Source: Chromatiaceae bacterium (GTDB lineage Bacteria; Pseudomonadota; Gammaproteobacteria; Chromatiales; Chromatiaceae). Taken from it: a DNA stretch of 32,849 bases. The notes beneath the pieces were generated by a model, which did no database searches, was not told where the DNA came from, and worked only from the letters and a program-made list of their open reading frames with translations. The DNA is taken from assembly GCA_022340195.1 (NCBI GenBank), contig JAJDOL010000054.1, forward strand, positions 1 to 32,849, given 5' to 3'. How positions within the stretch are numbered: the stretch's first letter is position 1; each line of letters starts with the position of its first letter. Position numbers and translations under genes: made by a program. Below, in pieces: positions 7,751 through 16,269 of this stretch.

Positions 7751-9520
7751 TCAATCGGAAGCTCCAGACTCCAGGGTAGATAGATCGCCTGGGGGAGCCC
7801 CGGTTTCTCCTGCCTTCAGCAATCTTCGCATGATCTTACCGGATCGGGTCCTGGGCAGAGTCTCTCGAAACTCCAACTCTTTCGGGGCAACCACGGCACC
7901 CAGGAGGCGGCGGGCGTAGGCGAGGATATCCCGCCTCAACGCCTCGTCGGGCGTTTGACCGGGTTTCAAAGAGACAAACGCTTTGACGATCTCCATGGCC
8001 GTGGGATCCGGCTTGCCGATAACCCCGGCCTCGGCTACGGCCGGATGGGTCATCAACACGTTTTCCACCTCGAAGGGACCGATGAGGTGCCCGGAGGACT
8101 TGATCAGGTCGTCCTTCCTGCCGACGAACCAGAAGTACCCGTCCCGGTCGCGCCGGGCCAGGTCGCCGGTCAGATACCAGTCGCCGGCAAAGCACTGCTC
8201 ATAGCGCTCCTGCTCGCCCAGGTAGGTGCGGAACATGGACGGCCAGCCCTTGCGTATCGCCAGCTCCCCCGGCTCGTCGGGGTCGTCGATCCACCTCACC
8301 GATCCGTCCTCCCGGCGCTCAACGACGGCCGCTGCGATCCCCGGCAACGGACGGCCCATGGAGCCGGGCCTGATGTCCATGGCGCGGAAGTTCGCGATCA
8401 GGATGCCGCCGGTCTCGGTTTGCCACCAGTTGTCATGGAACGGCAGGCCGAACGCCTCCTGCCCCCAGACCACCGCCTCGGGATTGAGGGGCTCGCCGAC
8501 ACTGGCGAGAAAGCGCAGGCTCGAGGTGTCGAACCTCCTCGGCAGCTCGGCGCCCAGGCGCATCATCATGCGGATGGCCGTGGGCGAGGTATACCAGACG
8601 TTGACCTTCTGCTCTTCGATGTCTCGGTACCAGCGCTCGGGATCGAAAGGTGCCTCGTCGATGACCAGCGTTGCGCCAAGCGTGAGGGGCGCAATGATCC
8701 CATACGAGGTCCCCGTCACCCAGCCCGGATCGGCCGTGCACCAGAAGACGTCGCCACGGTGGATGTCCAGCGCGAGCTTTCCGGACACTTGGTGCATTAG
8801 CACCGCATTGTGTACGTGAACTACGCCTTTTGGTGTGCCCGTGGTACCGCTGGTGAAATGCAGTAGCGCCCAGTCTTCCGGAGCGGTCGGTCCAATCTGA
8901 AAATTACGGTCGGCCTCATCGATGAGTCTGGACAGATCCCGGCACACGGGGCCGGAGAGGGTGTCCTGGGACGACTGGCTGATGAGGACGTATTCGAGGG
9001 ATGGCAAGGCATCGAGCTGCGGTCGGATCTTGCGCCGATAAAGCGCCTCGGTCGTAACCAGGACTCTGGCCCCGGAGAGATTCAGGCGGACCCGGACCGG
9101 CTCGGGACCGAACGCCGCGTACAGCGGGCAGAACACGGATCGGTTCTTGAGCGCGCCAAGCGCGGCGATGAACAGCTCAGGGACGGGGCCGAGCAAGGTG
9201 GCGACCCGATCGCCGCCAGCGACACCGAGCCGGCGCAATAGGTTGGCAAAGCGGTTCGTCAGCTCATGTAGCTGCGCATAGGTGAAGTTGTGAGCCGCTC
9301 CCTCCTGCGTCAGAAAACGCAGCGCGAGATGGTCTCTCAACGGCCCTCCGATATGCCGGTCGATGGCCTCGTGGGCGATATTCAGCCCGCCGGATGGGAG
9401 CCCGTCGAGCTCCCGGGAGGCAGTACCCCAGGAAAACGCCTTGACCGCAGAAGCGTAACCCGCGAGATTGGGCGAGACTTCCCGAGCCGATGCTTCTTTA
9501 CTGATGACCTTCCAATCCAT
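7751..9520 (-). CDS. acsA: Acetate-CoA ligase (AMP-forming), AcsA-like
   Basis: A 589-residue ANL-superfamily enzyme, forming acyl-AMP and then acyl-CoA in the cytoplasm. Motifs in order: the P-loop [12 protein letters not shown] (about 225), the acetyl-CoA-synthetase pocket region [11 protein letters not shown], the TETGG motif in [10 protein letters not shown], the hinge aspartate region [23 protein letters not shown], and the C-terminal [11 protein letters not shown] with catalytic Lys562. Length and motifs fit the shorter Bacillus AcsA type rather than the 650-residue Acs. Acetate is the likely substrate, but propionate or another short acid is possible. Lys562 is the residue type reversibly acetylated by Pat enzymes, and a Pat-like gene is divergent 142 bases away. 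The 5' leader holds a hairpin over the ribosome site. Confidence 0.85.
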   Translation of the reverse strand: MDWKVISKEASAREVSPNLAGYASAVKAFSWGTASRELDGLPSGGLNIAHEAIDRHIGGPLRDHLALRFLTQEGAAHNFTYAQLHELTNRFANLLRRLGVAGGDRVATLLGPVPELFIAALGALKNRSVFCPLYAAFGPEPVRVRLNLSGARVLVTTEALYRRKIRPQLDALPSLEYVLISQSSQDTLSGPVCRDLSRLIDEADRNFQIGPTAPEDWALLHFTSGTTGTPKGVVHVHNAVLMHQVSGKLALDIHRGDVFWCTADPGWVTGTSYGIIAPLTLGATLVIDEAPFDPERWYRDIEEQKVNVWYTSPTAIRMMMRLGAELPRRFDTSSLRFLASVGEPLNPEAVVWGQEAFGLPFHDNWWQTETGGILIANFRAMDIRPGSMGRPLPGIAAAVVERREDGSVRWIDDPDEPGELAIRKGWPSMFRTYLGEQERYEQCFAGDWYLTGDLARRDRDGYFWFVGRKDDLIKSSGHLIGPFEVENVLMTHPAVAEAGVIGKPDPTAMEIVKAFVSLKPGQTPDEALRRDILAYARRLLGAVVAPKELEFRETLPRTRSGKIMRRLLKAGETGAPPGDLSTLESGASD

Positions 9521-9524
9521 CTGT

Positions 9525-9540
9525 CTTGACCTTCGTCAAG
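9525..9540. promoter_or_regulatory. Short palindrome at the acsA ribosome site, in the acsA/pat divergent region
   Basis: CTTGAC and GTCAAG form a perfect 6-base inverted repeat with a 4-base centre, ending 4 bases before the acsA start codon on the minus strand. In the acsA transcript the AAGG part of the ribosome site would sit at the edge of the loop. It may be a protein-binding half-site pair or an RNA hairpin that limits translation; both are inference. The whole intergenic region (9521-9662) must carry both promoters. The pat side shows GTGGGGAAACG just before its ATG. Confidence 0.35.
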
Positions 9541-9662
9541 CTTACCGCGCCTACGCAAGCATTGCTCGACTAGCGTGTAGTTGGATTCGGCGCAGCGGCG
9601 TCTTTCGCCCTGCCAGCAAATCCAAGTACTTCGGTTAGCTCGATAAGAATCGTGGGGAAACG

Positions 9663-12362
9663 ATGACCATCCGATATCTCGAGGCGGTGTTCAAGCCGAA
9701 ATCGATTGCCCTGATCGGGGCAAGTGACAAGCCAGGGTCCATCGGCGCGATAGTGGCGGAAAACCTCTTGGCTGCCGGGTTCAAGGGCGAGGTCATGCCG
9801 GTCAATCCCAAGCACAGGGAGATTCGGGGGCTGAGGGCCTACCCGGACGTTGCAAGTCTGCCGCAGGCCGTCGACCTCGGGGTGATCTGCACACCCGCGG
9901 ATGCCGTACCGGGAATCATCGACGCGCTCGCGACAATCGGATCACGGGGCGCTGTGGTCATCACGGCGGGATTCGGGGAACGTCACGAGACACACGGCAT
10001 CGAGCTGCGAAAAGCGCTCACCACCGCTGCGAAATCCGGACAGGTGCGCATCGTCGGCCCGAACTGCCTCGGCATCCTGGTACCCGGAATCGGCCTGAAC
10101 GCCAGCTTCGCCCACCGCGCCCCCAAGAGCGGCGCTTTGGCCTTCGTGGCCCAGTCGGGCGCCATCGTGACATCGGTATTGGATTGGGCCGATGCGCGGG
10201 GCATCGGCTTTTCCCATCTGGTGTCCCTCGGCGACATGATCGATGTCGATTTCGATGACACGCTGGATTACCTCGCCAGTGACGCCACCACGCGGGCAAT
10301 CCTGCTCTACATCGAAAGCATCACGGATGCCCGCCGCTTCATGTCCGCGGCACGCGCGGCATCGCGGATGAAACCCGTCATCGTCGTCAAGGCGGGCCGG
10401 CACGCGGAGGGGGCACGGGCCGTGGAGTCACATACCGGCGCGCTCGCCGGCGCCGATGCCGTCTATGACGCCGCGTTCGAGCGCGCCGGTGTGCTTCGTG
10501 TGTACAGCCTCGAAGAGCTCTTCGATGCCGTGGAGACGCTGGCCCTGGCCAAGCCCCCGCGCGGTGACCGCCTGGCCATTGTGACCAATGGCGGGGGAAT
10601 CGGCATTTTGGCCACCGACGCCCTGATCGACCAGGGTGGACGCCTGGCAGAGCTGTCGGAAGAAACCATCACCGATCTGAGCCAGGTGCTGCCGCCGACC
10701 TGGTCCCATGGCAACCCCGTCGACATCATCGGCGATGCGACCGGAAAGCGCTACGCCGACACACTCGCCGTTTTGAGCAAAAATCAAGGGGTGGACGGGA
10801 TCCTGGTGCTGAACTGTCCAACCGCAGTGACCTCGCCGGAGGAGGCGGCGCGCGCAATCATTGCCTACGCGTCCAGCCAACGCCGACCCTTGCTCCTGAC
10901 CAGTTGGGTCGGTGAGAGTGCGGCGCAGAAGGCGCGGGACCTCTTCGCCGAGAACCGTATTCCCACCTTCGACACACCCGAGCAGGCGGTGCGTGCCTTC
11001 ATGTACCTGGTCCGATACCGCCGCAGCCAGGATCTGTTGATGGAGACGCCGCCGTCGATCCCGGTGGACTTTAAGCCGAATTCAGAGAACGCGAGAAACA
11101 TCATCGCGGGCGTCGTCGACGCGGGTCGCCACTGGCTTTCCGAATACGAGGCCAAACAGGTGATGTCCGCCTACGGCATACCGGTCGTGGCCACGTACCG
11201 CGCCGAATCCCCAGAGCAAGCAGCCGAGCAGGCGGCGCAGATCGGCGGACCGGTCGCCCTGAAGATACTTTCGCCGGATATCACCCATAAGAGCGACGTC
11301 GGTGGCGTGATGCTTGACCTGGCGGGTCCTGCGGCGGTTCTCGAGGCGGCCAATGCCATGCGGGAACGGCTGCAGCGTGCGCATCCGCAAGCCCGGCTCG
11401 AGGGATTCACCGTGCAGCCGGTGGTGCGTCGCCCCGGCGCCTACGAGCTGATCATCGGCGTGTCGGACGATCCCCAGTTCGGTCCAGTGATCCTGGTCGG
11501 GCAAGGTGGTGTCGCCGTAGAGGCCTTGGACGACAAGGCGCTGGGGTTGCCGCCGTTGAACATGCGCCTGGCGGCCGAGCTTCTGTCACGCACGCGCATC
11601 TATCGCCTGTTGAAGGGCTTCCGCGGCCAGCCCGCCGTCAATCTGGACGCCATTGCACTGACCTTGGTCCGGCTCTCCCAGATGATTGTCGACTTGGCGG
11701 AAATCCGCGAGCTGGACATCAATCCACTGCTGGTCGACCGGTTCGGGGTCATGGCGCTCGACGCGCGCATACGGGTGGAGCCATCGGACAAGCCGGCAGC
11801 AGATCGTCTGGCCATTCGGCCCTATCCCAAAGAGCTCGAAGAGTCCATTCCGCTCGGCGACGGGCGTACCCTGCTGCTGCGGCCGATTCGGCCCGAAGAC
11901 GAGCCTTCGCTGCAGAGCGCATTCGCCAAGCTGACACCTGAAGAGGTTCGGCTGCGGTTCTTCATACCTATGAGCACCCTGAGCCATGTCACGGCCGCGC
12001 GCTTCACCCAGATCGACTACGATCGGGAAATGGCGCTTATCCTGACCGAGCCGGGTATCGCCGGAACGACTGCTATCTACGGCGTCGTTCGCATCATCGC
12101 CGACCCGGACAACGCGCGCGCCGAGTACGCCATTATCGTCCGCCACGATATGACGGGGATGGGGCTCGGCGTCCTGCTGATGCGGCGCATCCTCGATTAC
12201 GCCCAAGGTCGCGGCATTCGGGAGATACACGGCGATGTGTTGCAGGAGAACCGGACCATGCTCAAGCTCTGCGAGGTCTTGGGGTTCAAGCAAAGCAGAT
12301 CTCCGGATGAGCTGGATATCGTCCGGGTGACATTGAATCTCGAACATCAAACGAGACACTGA
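9663..12362 (+). CDS. Pat/PatZ-type protein acetyltransferase: NDP-forming acyl-CoA synthetase fused to GNAT
   Basis: An 899-residue fusion with the domain order of Salmonella Pat and E. coli PatZ. CoA-binding domain, about 1-100 (IALIGASDKPGSIG); succinyl-CoA-ligase-like domains, about 150-450 (VGPNCLGI, FVAQSGAIVT); ATP-grasp domain, about 485-715 (HKSDVGGVMLDL, FGPVILVGQGGVAVEA, ELDINPLLV); GNAT acetyltransferase, about 725-895 (LRPIRPEDE, RHDMTGMGLGVLLMRR). In this family the GNAT part acetylates the active-site lysine of acetyl-CoA synthetase, while the synthetase part senses CoA esters. His257, in SHTGALAG, falls exactly where ADP-forming acetyl-CoA synthetases carry their phosphohistidine, a residue reported to be lost in Salmonella Pat, so ligase activity may be kept here. 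It is divergent from acsA, its likely target. Its TGA overlaps the ATG of the DUF89 remnant (ATGA). Confidence 0.88.
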   Translation: MTIRYLEAVFKPKSIALIGASDKPGSIGAIVAENLLAAGFKGEVMPVNPKHREIRGLRAYPDVASLPQAVDLGVICTPADAVPGIIDALATIGSRGAVVITAGFGERHETHGIELRKALTTAAKSGQVRIVGPNCLGILVPGIGLNASFAHRAPKSGALAFVAQSGAIVTSVLDWADARGIGFSHLVSLGDMIDVDFDDTLDYLASDATTRAILLYIESITDARRFMSAARAASRMKPVIVVKAGRHAEGARAVESHTGALAGADAVYDAAFERAGVLRVYSLEELFDAVETLALAKPPRGDRLAIVTNGGGIGILATDALIDQGGRLAELSEETITDLSQVLPPTWSHGNPVDIIGDATGKRYADTLAVLSKNQGVDGILVLNCPTAVTSPEEAARAIIAYASSQRRPLLLTSWVGESAAQKARDLFAENRIPTFDTPEQAVRAFMYLVRYRRSQDLLMETPPSIPVDFKPNSENARNIIAGVVDAGRHWLSEYEAKQVMSAYGIPVVATYRAESPEQAAEQAAQIGGPVALKILSPDITHKSDVGGVMLDLAGPAAVLEAANAMRERLQRAHPQARLEGFTVQPVVRRPGAYELIIGVSDDPQFGPVILVGQGGVAVEALDDKALGLPPLNMRLAAELLSRTRIYRLLKGFRGQPAVNLDAIALTLVRLSQMIVDLAEIRELDINPLLVDRFGVMALDARIRVEPSDKPAADRLAIRPYPKELEESIPLGDGRTLLLRPIRPEDEPSLQSAFAKLTPEEVRLRFFIPMSTLSHVTAARFTQIDYDREMALILTEPGIAGTTAIYGVVRIIADPDNARAEYAIIVRHDMTGMGLGVLLMRRILDYAQGRGIREIHGDVLQENRTMLKLCEVLGFKQSRSPDELDIVRVTLNLEHQTRH

Positions 12363-12643
12363 TGTTGAAGACGACGCCGCAGCGGACGCTCGATCTGCCC
12401 TTTGAAATCGATGGACCGGCGGCGTTTCGCAGAACCTAGGCCGAGGCCGATTCCATTTTGTATCTCGCCGACAACGCCGGCGAGACGATCTTCCACCGCG
12501 TATTGATCGAACACTTGTCCTCGCCAGTCACTTACGCCGTCAAACGCGGACCAATCATCAACGACGCCACGATGGAGGATGCCCTTACCGCAGGGCTGGG
12601 TGAGGTGGCTGAAATCATCGACACCGGTCGAAGGATGCCTTCC
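12362..12643 (+). pseudogene. DUF89 (ARMT1-like) metal-dependent phosphatase remnant
   Basis: The frame that starts at the ATG overlapping the pat stop reads LPFEIDGPAAFRRT, then meets a TAG at 12437-12439, and continues in the same frame as AEADSILYLADNAGETIF, VTYAVKRGPIINDATMEDA and EVAEIIDTG. These are hallmark strings of the DUF89/ARMT1 family, whose metal site lies in the ADNAGE and NDAT motifs. The first 130 or so residues of the family and everything after the IDTG motif are missing, and the stop lies inside the conserved region. This is a gene fragment, not a working phosphatase. The remaining bases to 12747 show no recognisable gene and presumably hold the promoter of the AraC-type regulator. 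Confidence 0.75.
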
Positions 12644-12747
12644 TTGACTCAAGGGGCCAAGCATCTGAGCATAGCGGCCATATCGACGCCCTTCCACGCG
12701 CGGGACCCATTCGTCCCGTATCTGCGGCTCACCCTGAGGTCTCAAAG

Positions 12748-13755
12748 ATGGTCTGTACGTCCCTCGCCAGCATGTCTCGTCCGTTTTGGCGTCTTCTGAG
12801 ACTCTATCAGGTCGATGCTGAGTTCGTGTTTCGGGAGGCGGGCCTGGATCCGACGCTAATGAACGAGTCGCGATCGCGATACAAAGAGGGTCGGGTGCAA
12901 GTTGCGTGGGCGAAGGCCGCATCGTTTATCGGAGACCCTTGCTTCGGTCTGCGCATCGCCGAGGTCTGGTATCCGACGGATCTTCACGCCTTGGGGTACG
13001 CATTCTTGGCTAGCAGTACCCTGCGCACCGGATTGCAACGACTCGCCCGGTACGCTTACGTCCTCGACAATGTCGTCGGTTTCGAGCTTGAGGACGACGG
13101 CGAGCGCTTCTCTCTTTTGCACACGACGGAGAAACGATGTTCTTTTTCGAGAACGCCTGCGGAGGAGGACGCCAGCTGGGCCTTCGTGATGAGCCTGTGC
13201 CGCGCCAGCTATGGCAAGCAACTGTATCCGGTCGAGGTCCGGCTCCAACATGAGGAGCTTGCTTGTCAGGGGGAATACGACCGTTTCTTTCGCTGCCCCG
13301 TCCTGCTCGGCACGGATGGATCGGCGATCGTCTTTGCTCACGCCGACGTGGACCGGCCACTGCCGGCACCCAACCGCGAGCTGGCGAGAGCCAACGACAA
13401 AGTCCTTTCAACGTTTCTCGCCAACCTGCAGCAGGAGGAATTGATTGGCCGGGTGAAGGTGGCTATTTCCCACGAGCTGCCATCGGGTACGCCGAGTGAC
13501 GAGGAAATCGCTAAGGCGGTTTACATGAGTCCCCGTACGCTGCGTCGCAGGCTCTTGGCGGAGGGCACCAGTTACTCGCAACTCCTCGACGCCGTCCGCC
13601 GCGAGCTCGCCGAGCAGTACATCGCCGATCCCGCTCGCTCCCTCAGCGAGACTGGCTTTCTGCTGGGCTTCTCCGAGCTTTCGGCCTTCTCCAGGGCGTT
13701 CAAGCGCTGGACGGGACAGACTCCGAGTGCGTTCCGGGAAACGGTATGCACATAA
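12748..13755 (+). CDS. AraC-family transcriptional regulator
   Basis: A 335-residue regulator. The N-terminal two thirds fits the arabinose-binding-like domain found in OruR-type AraC regulators (IGDPCFGLRIAEVWYPTDLHALGYAFLA is a typical stretch, over about residues 60-95). The C-terminal 100 residues are the AraC DNA-binding domain: first helix-turn-helix PSDEEIAKAVYMSPRTLRRRLLAEG, and second LSETGFLLGFSELSAFSRAFKRWTGQTPSAFR. The ATG at 12748 is preceded by GAGGT at good spacing. Effector and target genes are unknown. It stands alone between a pseudogene and a short DUF2934 gene; no closely spaced divergent partner marks an obvious target. Confidence 0.9.
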   Translation: MVCTSLASMSRPFWRLLRLYQVDAEFVFREAGLDPTLMNESRSRYKEGRVQVAWAKAASFIGDPCFGLRIAEVWYPTDLHALGYAFLASSTLRTGLQRLARYAYVLDNVVGFELEDDGERFSLLHTTEKRCSFSRTPAEEDASWAFVMSLCRASYGKQLYPVEVRLQHEELACQGEYDRFFRCPVLLGTDGSAIVFAHADVDRPLPAPNRELARANDKVLSTFLANLQQEELIGRVKVAISHELPSGTPSDEEIAKAVYMSPRTLRRRLLAEGTSYSQLLDAVRRELAEQYIADPARSLSETGFLLGFSELSAFSRAFKRWTGQTPSAFRETVCT

Positions 13756-14093
13756 GTACCAAAGCCTCCGCGGTCCAACCGCTCATACCCTCAACGGTGT
13801 TCCCGTGCGGCATTCCTCGCCGCCGCTCAAGGTTGTCCCGATTAGTCTATAAGGTGGCCTTTGTGGTTAAGCGTATTTTGCTTCTTTCATGCGATGATTT
13901 GCTGCGTTTGAGAGGCGACATGCAGGAGTGCGGTCTATCCCGCTTCTGCACGGAGCTGCAAAGAAAACGCGGACGAGTTGTTCCCGGGCAGGCGTCTACC
14001 CTCCGTTTGGCGACCCGGGACGACTGTTGAGGCATCAAGCCGCAAACGCGGCGCGAGTCATGAACTAACTCAGAGTGTGCGAGGAGATCTTGA
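13756..14093. other. Intergenic stretch with no supported gene
   Basis: This 338-base gap lies between the AraC-type gene and the DUF2934 gene. It contains an AT-richer patch around 13845-13905. Open frames on either strand lack recognisable protein character, and the longest minus-strand frame overlaps the DUF2934 gene. The final bases carry CGAGGAGAT, the ribosome site of the DUF2934 gene. I see no tRNA and no clear hairpin. Confidence 0.4.
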
Positions 14094-14282
14094 ATGAATG
14101 AGATGCAATCAGATGAGAAAGGCCAAAGTGCGTCCGAGCTGCAAATGGAAGATCGGCTCAAGAACATAGAGGCGGCCGCGTATCTCAAGGCCGAGGTCCG
14201 GGGGTTCACCCCGGGGCACGAGATGGAGGACTGGCTCGAAGCTGAGCGAGAGGTCGACGAGGCAGCGCAACCCATCAACTAG
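14094..14282 (+). CDS. DUF2934 family small protein
   Basis: A 62-residue acidic protein. The C-terminal part, IEAAAYLKAEVRGFTPGHE then MEDWLEAEREV, is the complete DUF2934 motif (AAY, RG, PG, DWL.AE). The biochemical role of the family is unknown; members are short, soluble and common in environmental proteobacteria. The ATG at 14094 follows CGAGGAGAT at good spacing. A possible terminator hairpin starts 12 bases after the stop. Confidence 0.85.
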   Translation: MNEMQSDEKGQSASELQMEDRLKNIEAAAYLKAEVRGFTPGHEMEDWLEAEREVDEAAQPIN

Positions 14283-14293
14283 CTGAGCCCTCG

Positions 14294-14330
14294 CTGCCCG
14301 CCAGGGAGTTGCGAAGCGCGAGGCGGGCAG
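14294..14330 (+). terminator. Inverted repeat after the DUF2934 gene
   Basis: CTGCCCGCC (14294-14302) and GGCGGGCAG (14322-14330) form a perfect 9-base GC-rich stem around a 19-base loop. There is no run of T after it, so it may be a weak or Rho-assisted transcript end rather than a classical intrinsic terminator. Bases 14331-14568 show no gene. Confidence 0.4.
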
Positions 14331-14568
14331 TCCGCGGAAGATGCAGGGCGCGTGCGTACGGCCGAAGGTCCTGCAATGAGCGCATTACGGCCGAGGCAGA
14401 AGCAAAGTTGCCGACCGTCCCCGGGTTCCGGCGGCACGGGATAAACCGAACGGATACCACGGGGGAGCGCGAGAGATTCCGGTTTCAGGAGTCGGAAATA
14501 CCGGCCTGATACGAGTCAGCTCAATAGCACAGGTTTGTTTTGAAGCTGCCCGGTCGCATAGCGGTAAT

Positions 14569-14589
14569 CCTAAGAAGAGCAGTTGAACC
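14569..14589 (+). repeat. Left terminal inverted repeat of the IS
   Basis: Starts CCTAAGAAGAGCAGTTGA. It pairs with the right end at 17 of 21 positions, with mismatches at positions 6, 7, 12 and 19 of the repeat. The transposase start lies 50 bases further in. Confidence 0.8.
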
Positions 14590-14638
14590 TTGCATTGGAA
14601 AGGCTAACCGGTTGAAATTGCGGCGCAAGGAGGCGCAA

Positions 14639-16180
14639 ATGCAAGACTTAATCGTTCACCCTGTGGGTGAGAGCAAAAACGGCGCGTTGGTGCCGATTTC
14701 CGGGCCGGTGGCGGTCGACACCTTCGGCGGGCGCATCCACGTAGAGTGGGATCCGCAAGCGGCGGTAACGGCCCTGGGGCAGCTGCCGTTCTTCACCGAG
14801 TACCTCAAGGTCAGCGGATTGTTCGAGCCGTGGGTGGAGGACTGTCCGCTGCGCTGGACGAGCCCCAATGCGCCGAAGAAGCGGGATGTCTTGGGCACGG
14901 CCATACTCTCGATTCTGTCCGGACACCGGCGCTACGCGCACATCAGTGCCCTGCGCGGTGAGGACATCAACGCCAAGCTGTTGGGCATGAGCAAGGTGGT
15001 CAGCGAAGACTCGGTGCGGGGCAGCTTCATCAAGCTCGATGAAACAAAAGGGATCGCGTGGTTGCAGCGCCACCTGCATCATGTCTATGCACCGCTGCTC
15101 AGCGAGCCGTGGATTTTGGATGCCGATGTCACCGTCAAACCGCTCTACGGTCACCAGGAAGGGGCGGAGCTGGGATACAACCCGCACAAACCAGGGCGCC
15201 CGTCTCATACCTACCATACGTTCTTCATCGCCAACCTGCGCCTGGTATTGGAGGTGGAGGTGCAGGCGGGGAACCGATCCGCCTCCAAGCACAGCTCCCC
15301 GGGGCTGTGGGCCTTGCTCGAGCGGTTAGGACGGCAGAACTGGCCCGTCTTTATCCGCGGGGACAAAGACTGGGGCACGGAAGGCAACATGGCCCGCGCC
15401 GAACAAGAGGGGCTCGGATACCTGTTCAAGCTGCGTTTGACCGCACGGGTGAAAAAGCTGGTCGAGCGCTTGATGCGTGGTGCCGAGTGGACCGACGCCG
15501 GTCAGGGCTGGCAAGGGGCCGAGTCAGCGCTGCGTCTGTCGGGCTGGAGCCGAAAGCGCCGCGTGGTGGTGTTGCGCCGGCCTCTGGACGAACAAGTGGC
15601 CGTGGTCGATGCGGCCGATCCCCAGCAGCTGCGCCTGAGCTTTGCCGAGGTCAGCGACGAGGTCACAGTCTACGAGTATGCCGTGCTGGTGACCTCACTG
15701 GACGATGAGATCCTCACCCTCGCCCAGCACTACCGCGACCGCGCCGATTGCGAAAACAACTTCGATGAGCTCAAGAACCATTGGGGCTGGGGCGGGTTCA
15801 CCACCCAAGACCTCAAGCGCTGTCGGTTCATGGCGCGAATGACCGCGCTCGTTTACAACTGGTGGAGCTTGTTCGTGCGCCTCGCCGATCCGAACAAGCA
15901 CACCGAATCGCTCACCAGCCGCCCCCTGTTGCTGCATGCCCCGGCCCGACTGACCCGCCATAGCGGGCAGACACGCGTGACCATTAGCCATTCCCACGCC
16001 GAGGCCGCGTGGGTGGAGACGGCCTGCCGCACCATCACGGGCTTCTTCAAGACCCTGACCGCAACTGCGGAGCAGTTGACTCCGATCGAGCGTTGGTGCC
16101 GGGTGCTCTCGCAAGCACTCGTGAAGTACCTCCACGGGCGGCAACTGAAACCGCCCGCGCTCTTGCCGGCGCCGGGATAG
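14639..16180 (+). CDS. IS1380-like DDE transposase
   Basis: A 513-residue DDE transposase of the IS4 superfamily. The first acidic residues are in LDADVTVKPLYGHQEGA (about 160), followed by GYNPHKPGRPSHTYH. The second aspartate region is IRGDKDWG (about 240). The IS4-superfamily signature Y-x2-R-x3-E-x6-K is exact: Tyr365, Arg368, Glu372, Lys379 in HYRDRADCENNFDELKNHWG. The ATG at 14639 is chosen because AAGGAGG sits 5 bases upstream and inside the element; longer versions would start outside the left repeat. The frame is uninterrupted, so the element may still be active. Confidence 0.9.
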   Translation: MQDLIVHPVGESKNGALVPISGPVAVDTFGGRIHVEWDPQAAVTALGQLPFFTEYLKVSGLFEPWVEDCPLRWTSPNAPKKRDVLGTAILSILSGHRRYAHISALRGEDINAKLLGMSKVVSEDSVRGSFIKLDETKGIAWLQRHLHHVYAPLLSEPWILDADVTVKPLYGHQEGAELGYNPHKPGRPSHTYHTFFIANLRLVLEVEVQAGNRSASKHSSPGLWALLERLGRQNWPVFIRGDKDWGTEGNMARAEQEGLGYLFKLRLTARVKKLVERLMRGAEWTDAGQGWQGAESALRLSGWSRKRRVVVLRRPLDEQVAVVDAADPQQLRLSFAEVSDEVTVYEYAVLVTSLDDEILTLAQHYRDRADCENNFDELKNHWGWGGFTTQDLKRCRFMARMTALVYNWWSLFVRLADPNKHTESLTSRPLLLHAPARLTRHSGQTRVTISHSHAEAAWVETACRTITGFFKTLTATAEQLTPIERWCRVLSQALVKYLHGRQLKPPALLPAPG

Positions 16181-16207
16181 CTGAGCCGCGCCGCGGCGAG
16201 TGTCGGG

Positions 16208-16230
16208 CAGGCGGTGGAAACCACCGCCTG
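16208..16230 (+). terminator. Hairpin after the transposase gene
   Basis: CAGGCGGTGG, a 3-base AAA loop, and CCACCGCCTG make a perfect 10-base stem 27 bases after the transposase stop and just inside the right end of the IS. No T-run follows. It may end the transposase transcript or block transcription passing from the IS into the cotransporter gene. Confidence 0.55.
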
Positions 16231-16233
16231 ACG

Positions 16234-16254
16234 GGCTCAACTACTCTATTTAGG
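16234..16254 (-). repeat. Right terminal inverted repeat of the IS
   Basis: Read on the minus strand it starts CCTAAATAGAGTAGTTGA. It is the outer boundary of the IS and lies 15 bases upstream of the preferred ATG of the cotransporter gene. Confidence 0.8.
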
Positions 16255-16269
16255 ATGAAAGGCGAGCCG

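Larger units (their letters stand above)
14569..16254 (+). mobile_element. IS1380-like insertion sequence, complete
   Basis: A 1686-base element bounded by 21-base imperfect terminal inverted repeats (17 of 21 matching) that start with CCTAA, and carrying one intact transposase gene. Element size, single frame and transposase signature fit the IS1380 family as I know it. That family normally makes a 4-base target duplication, but here the flanks are TAAT on the left and ATGA on the right, so none is visible. The right end falls immediately before the bases ATGAAAGGCGAG that precede the cotransporter start. Confidence 0.85.

Noticed and set aside
9663..12362. Calling the large fusion protein a plain acetate-CoA ligase (ADP-forming)
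   Set aside because: The C-terminal GNAT domain and the position next to acsA fit the Pat family better; ligase activity is only a possibility raised by His257.
14331..14568. Possible tRNA or small RNA between the DUF2934 gene and the IS
   Set aside because: No cloverleaf arms or T-loop could be matched; only one hairpin just upstream (14294-14330) is clear.
16009..16269. A 5' extension of the cotransporter reading frame
   Set aside because: It would overlap the transposase gene and the IS end; the sequence is not membrane-like and the ribosome site supports 16270.
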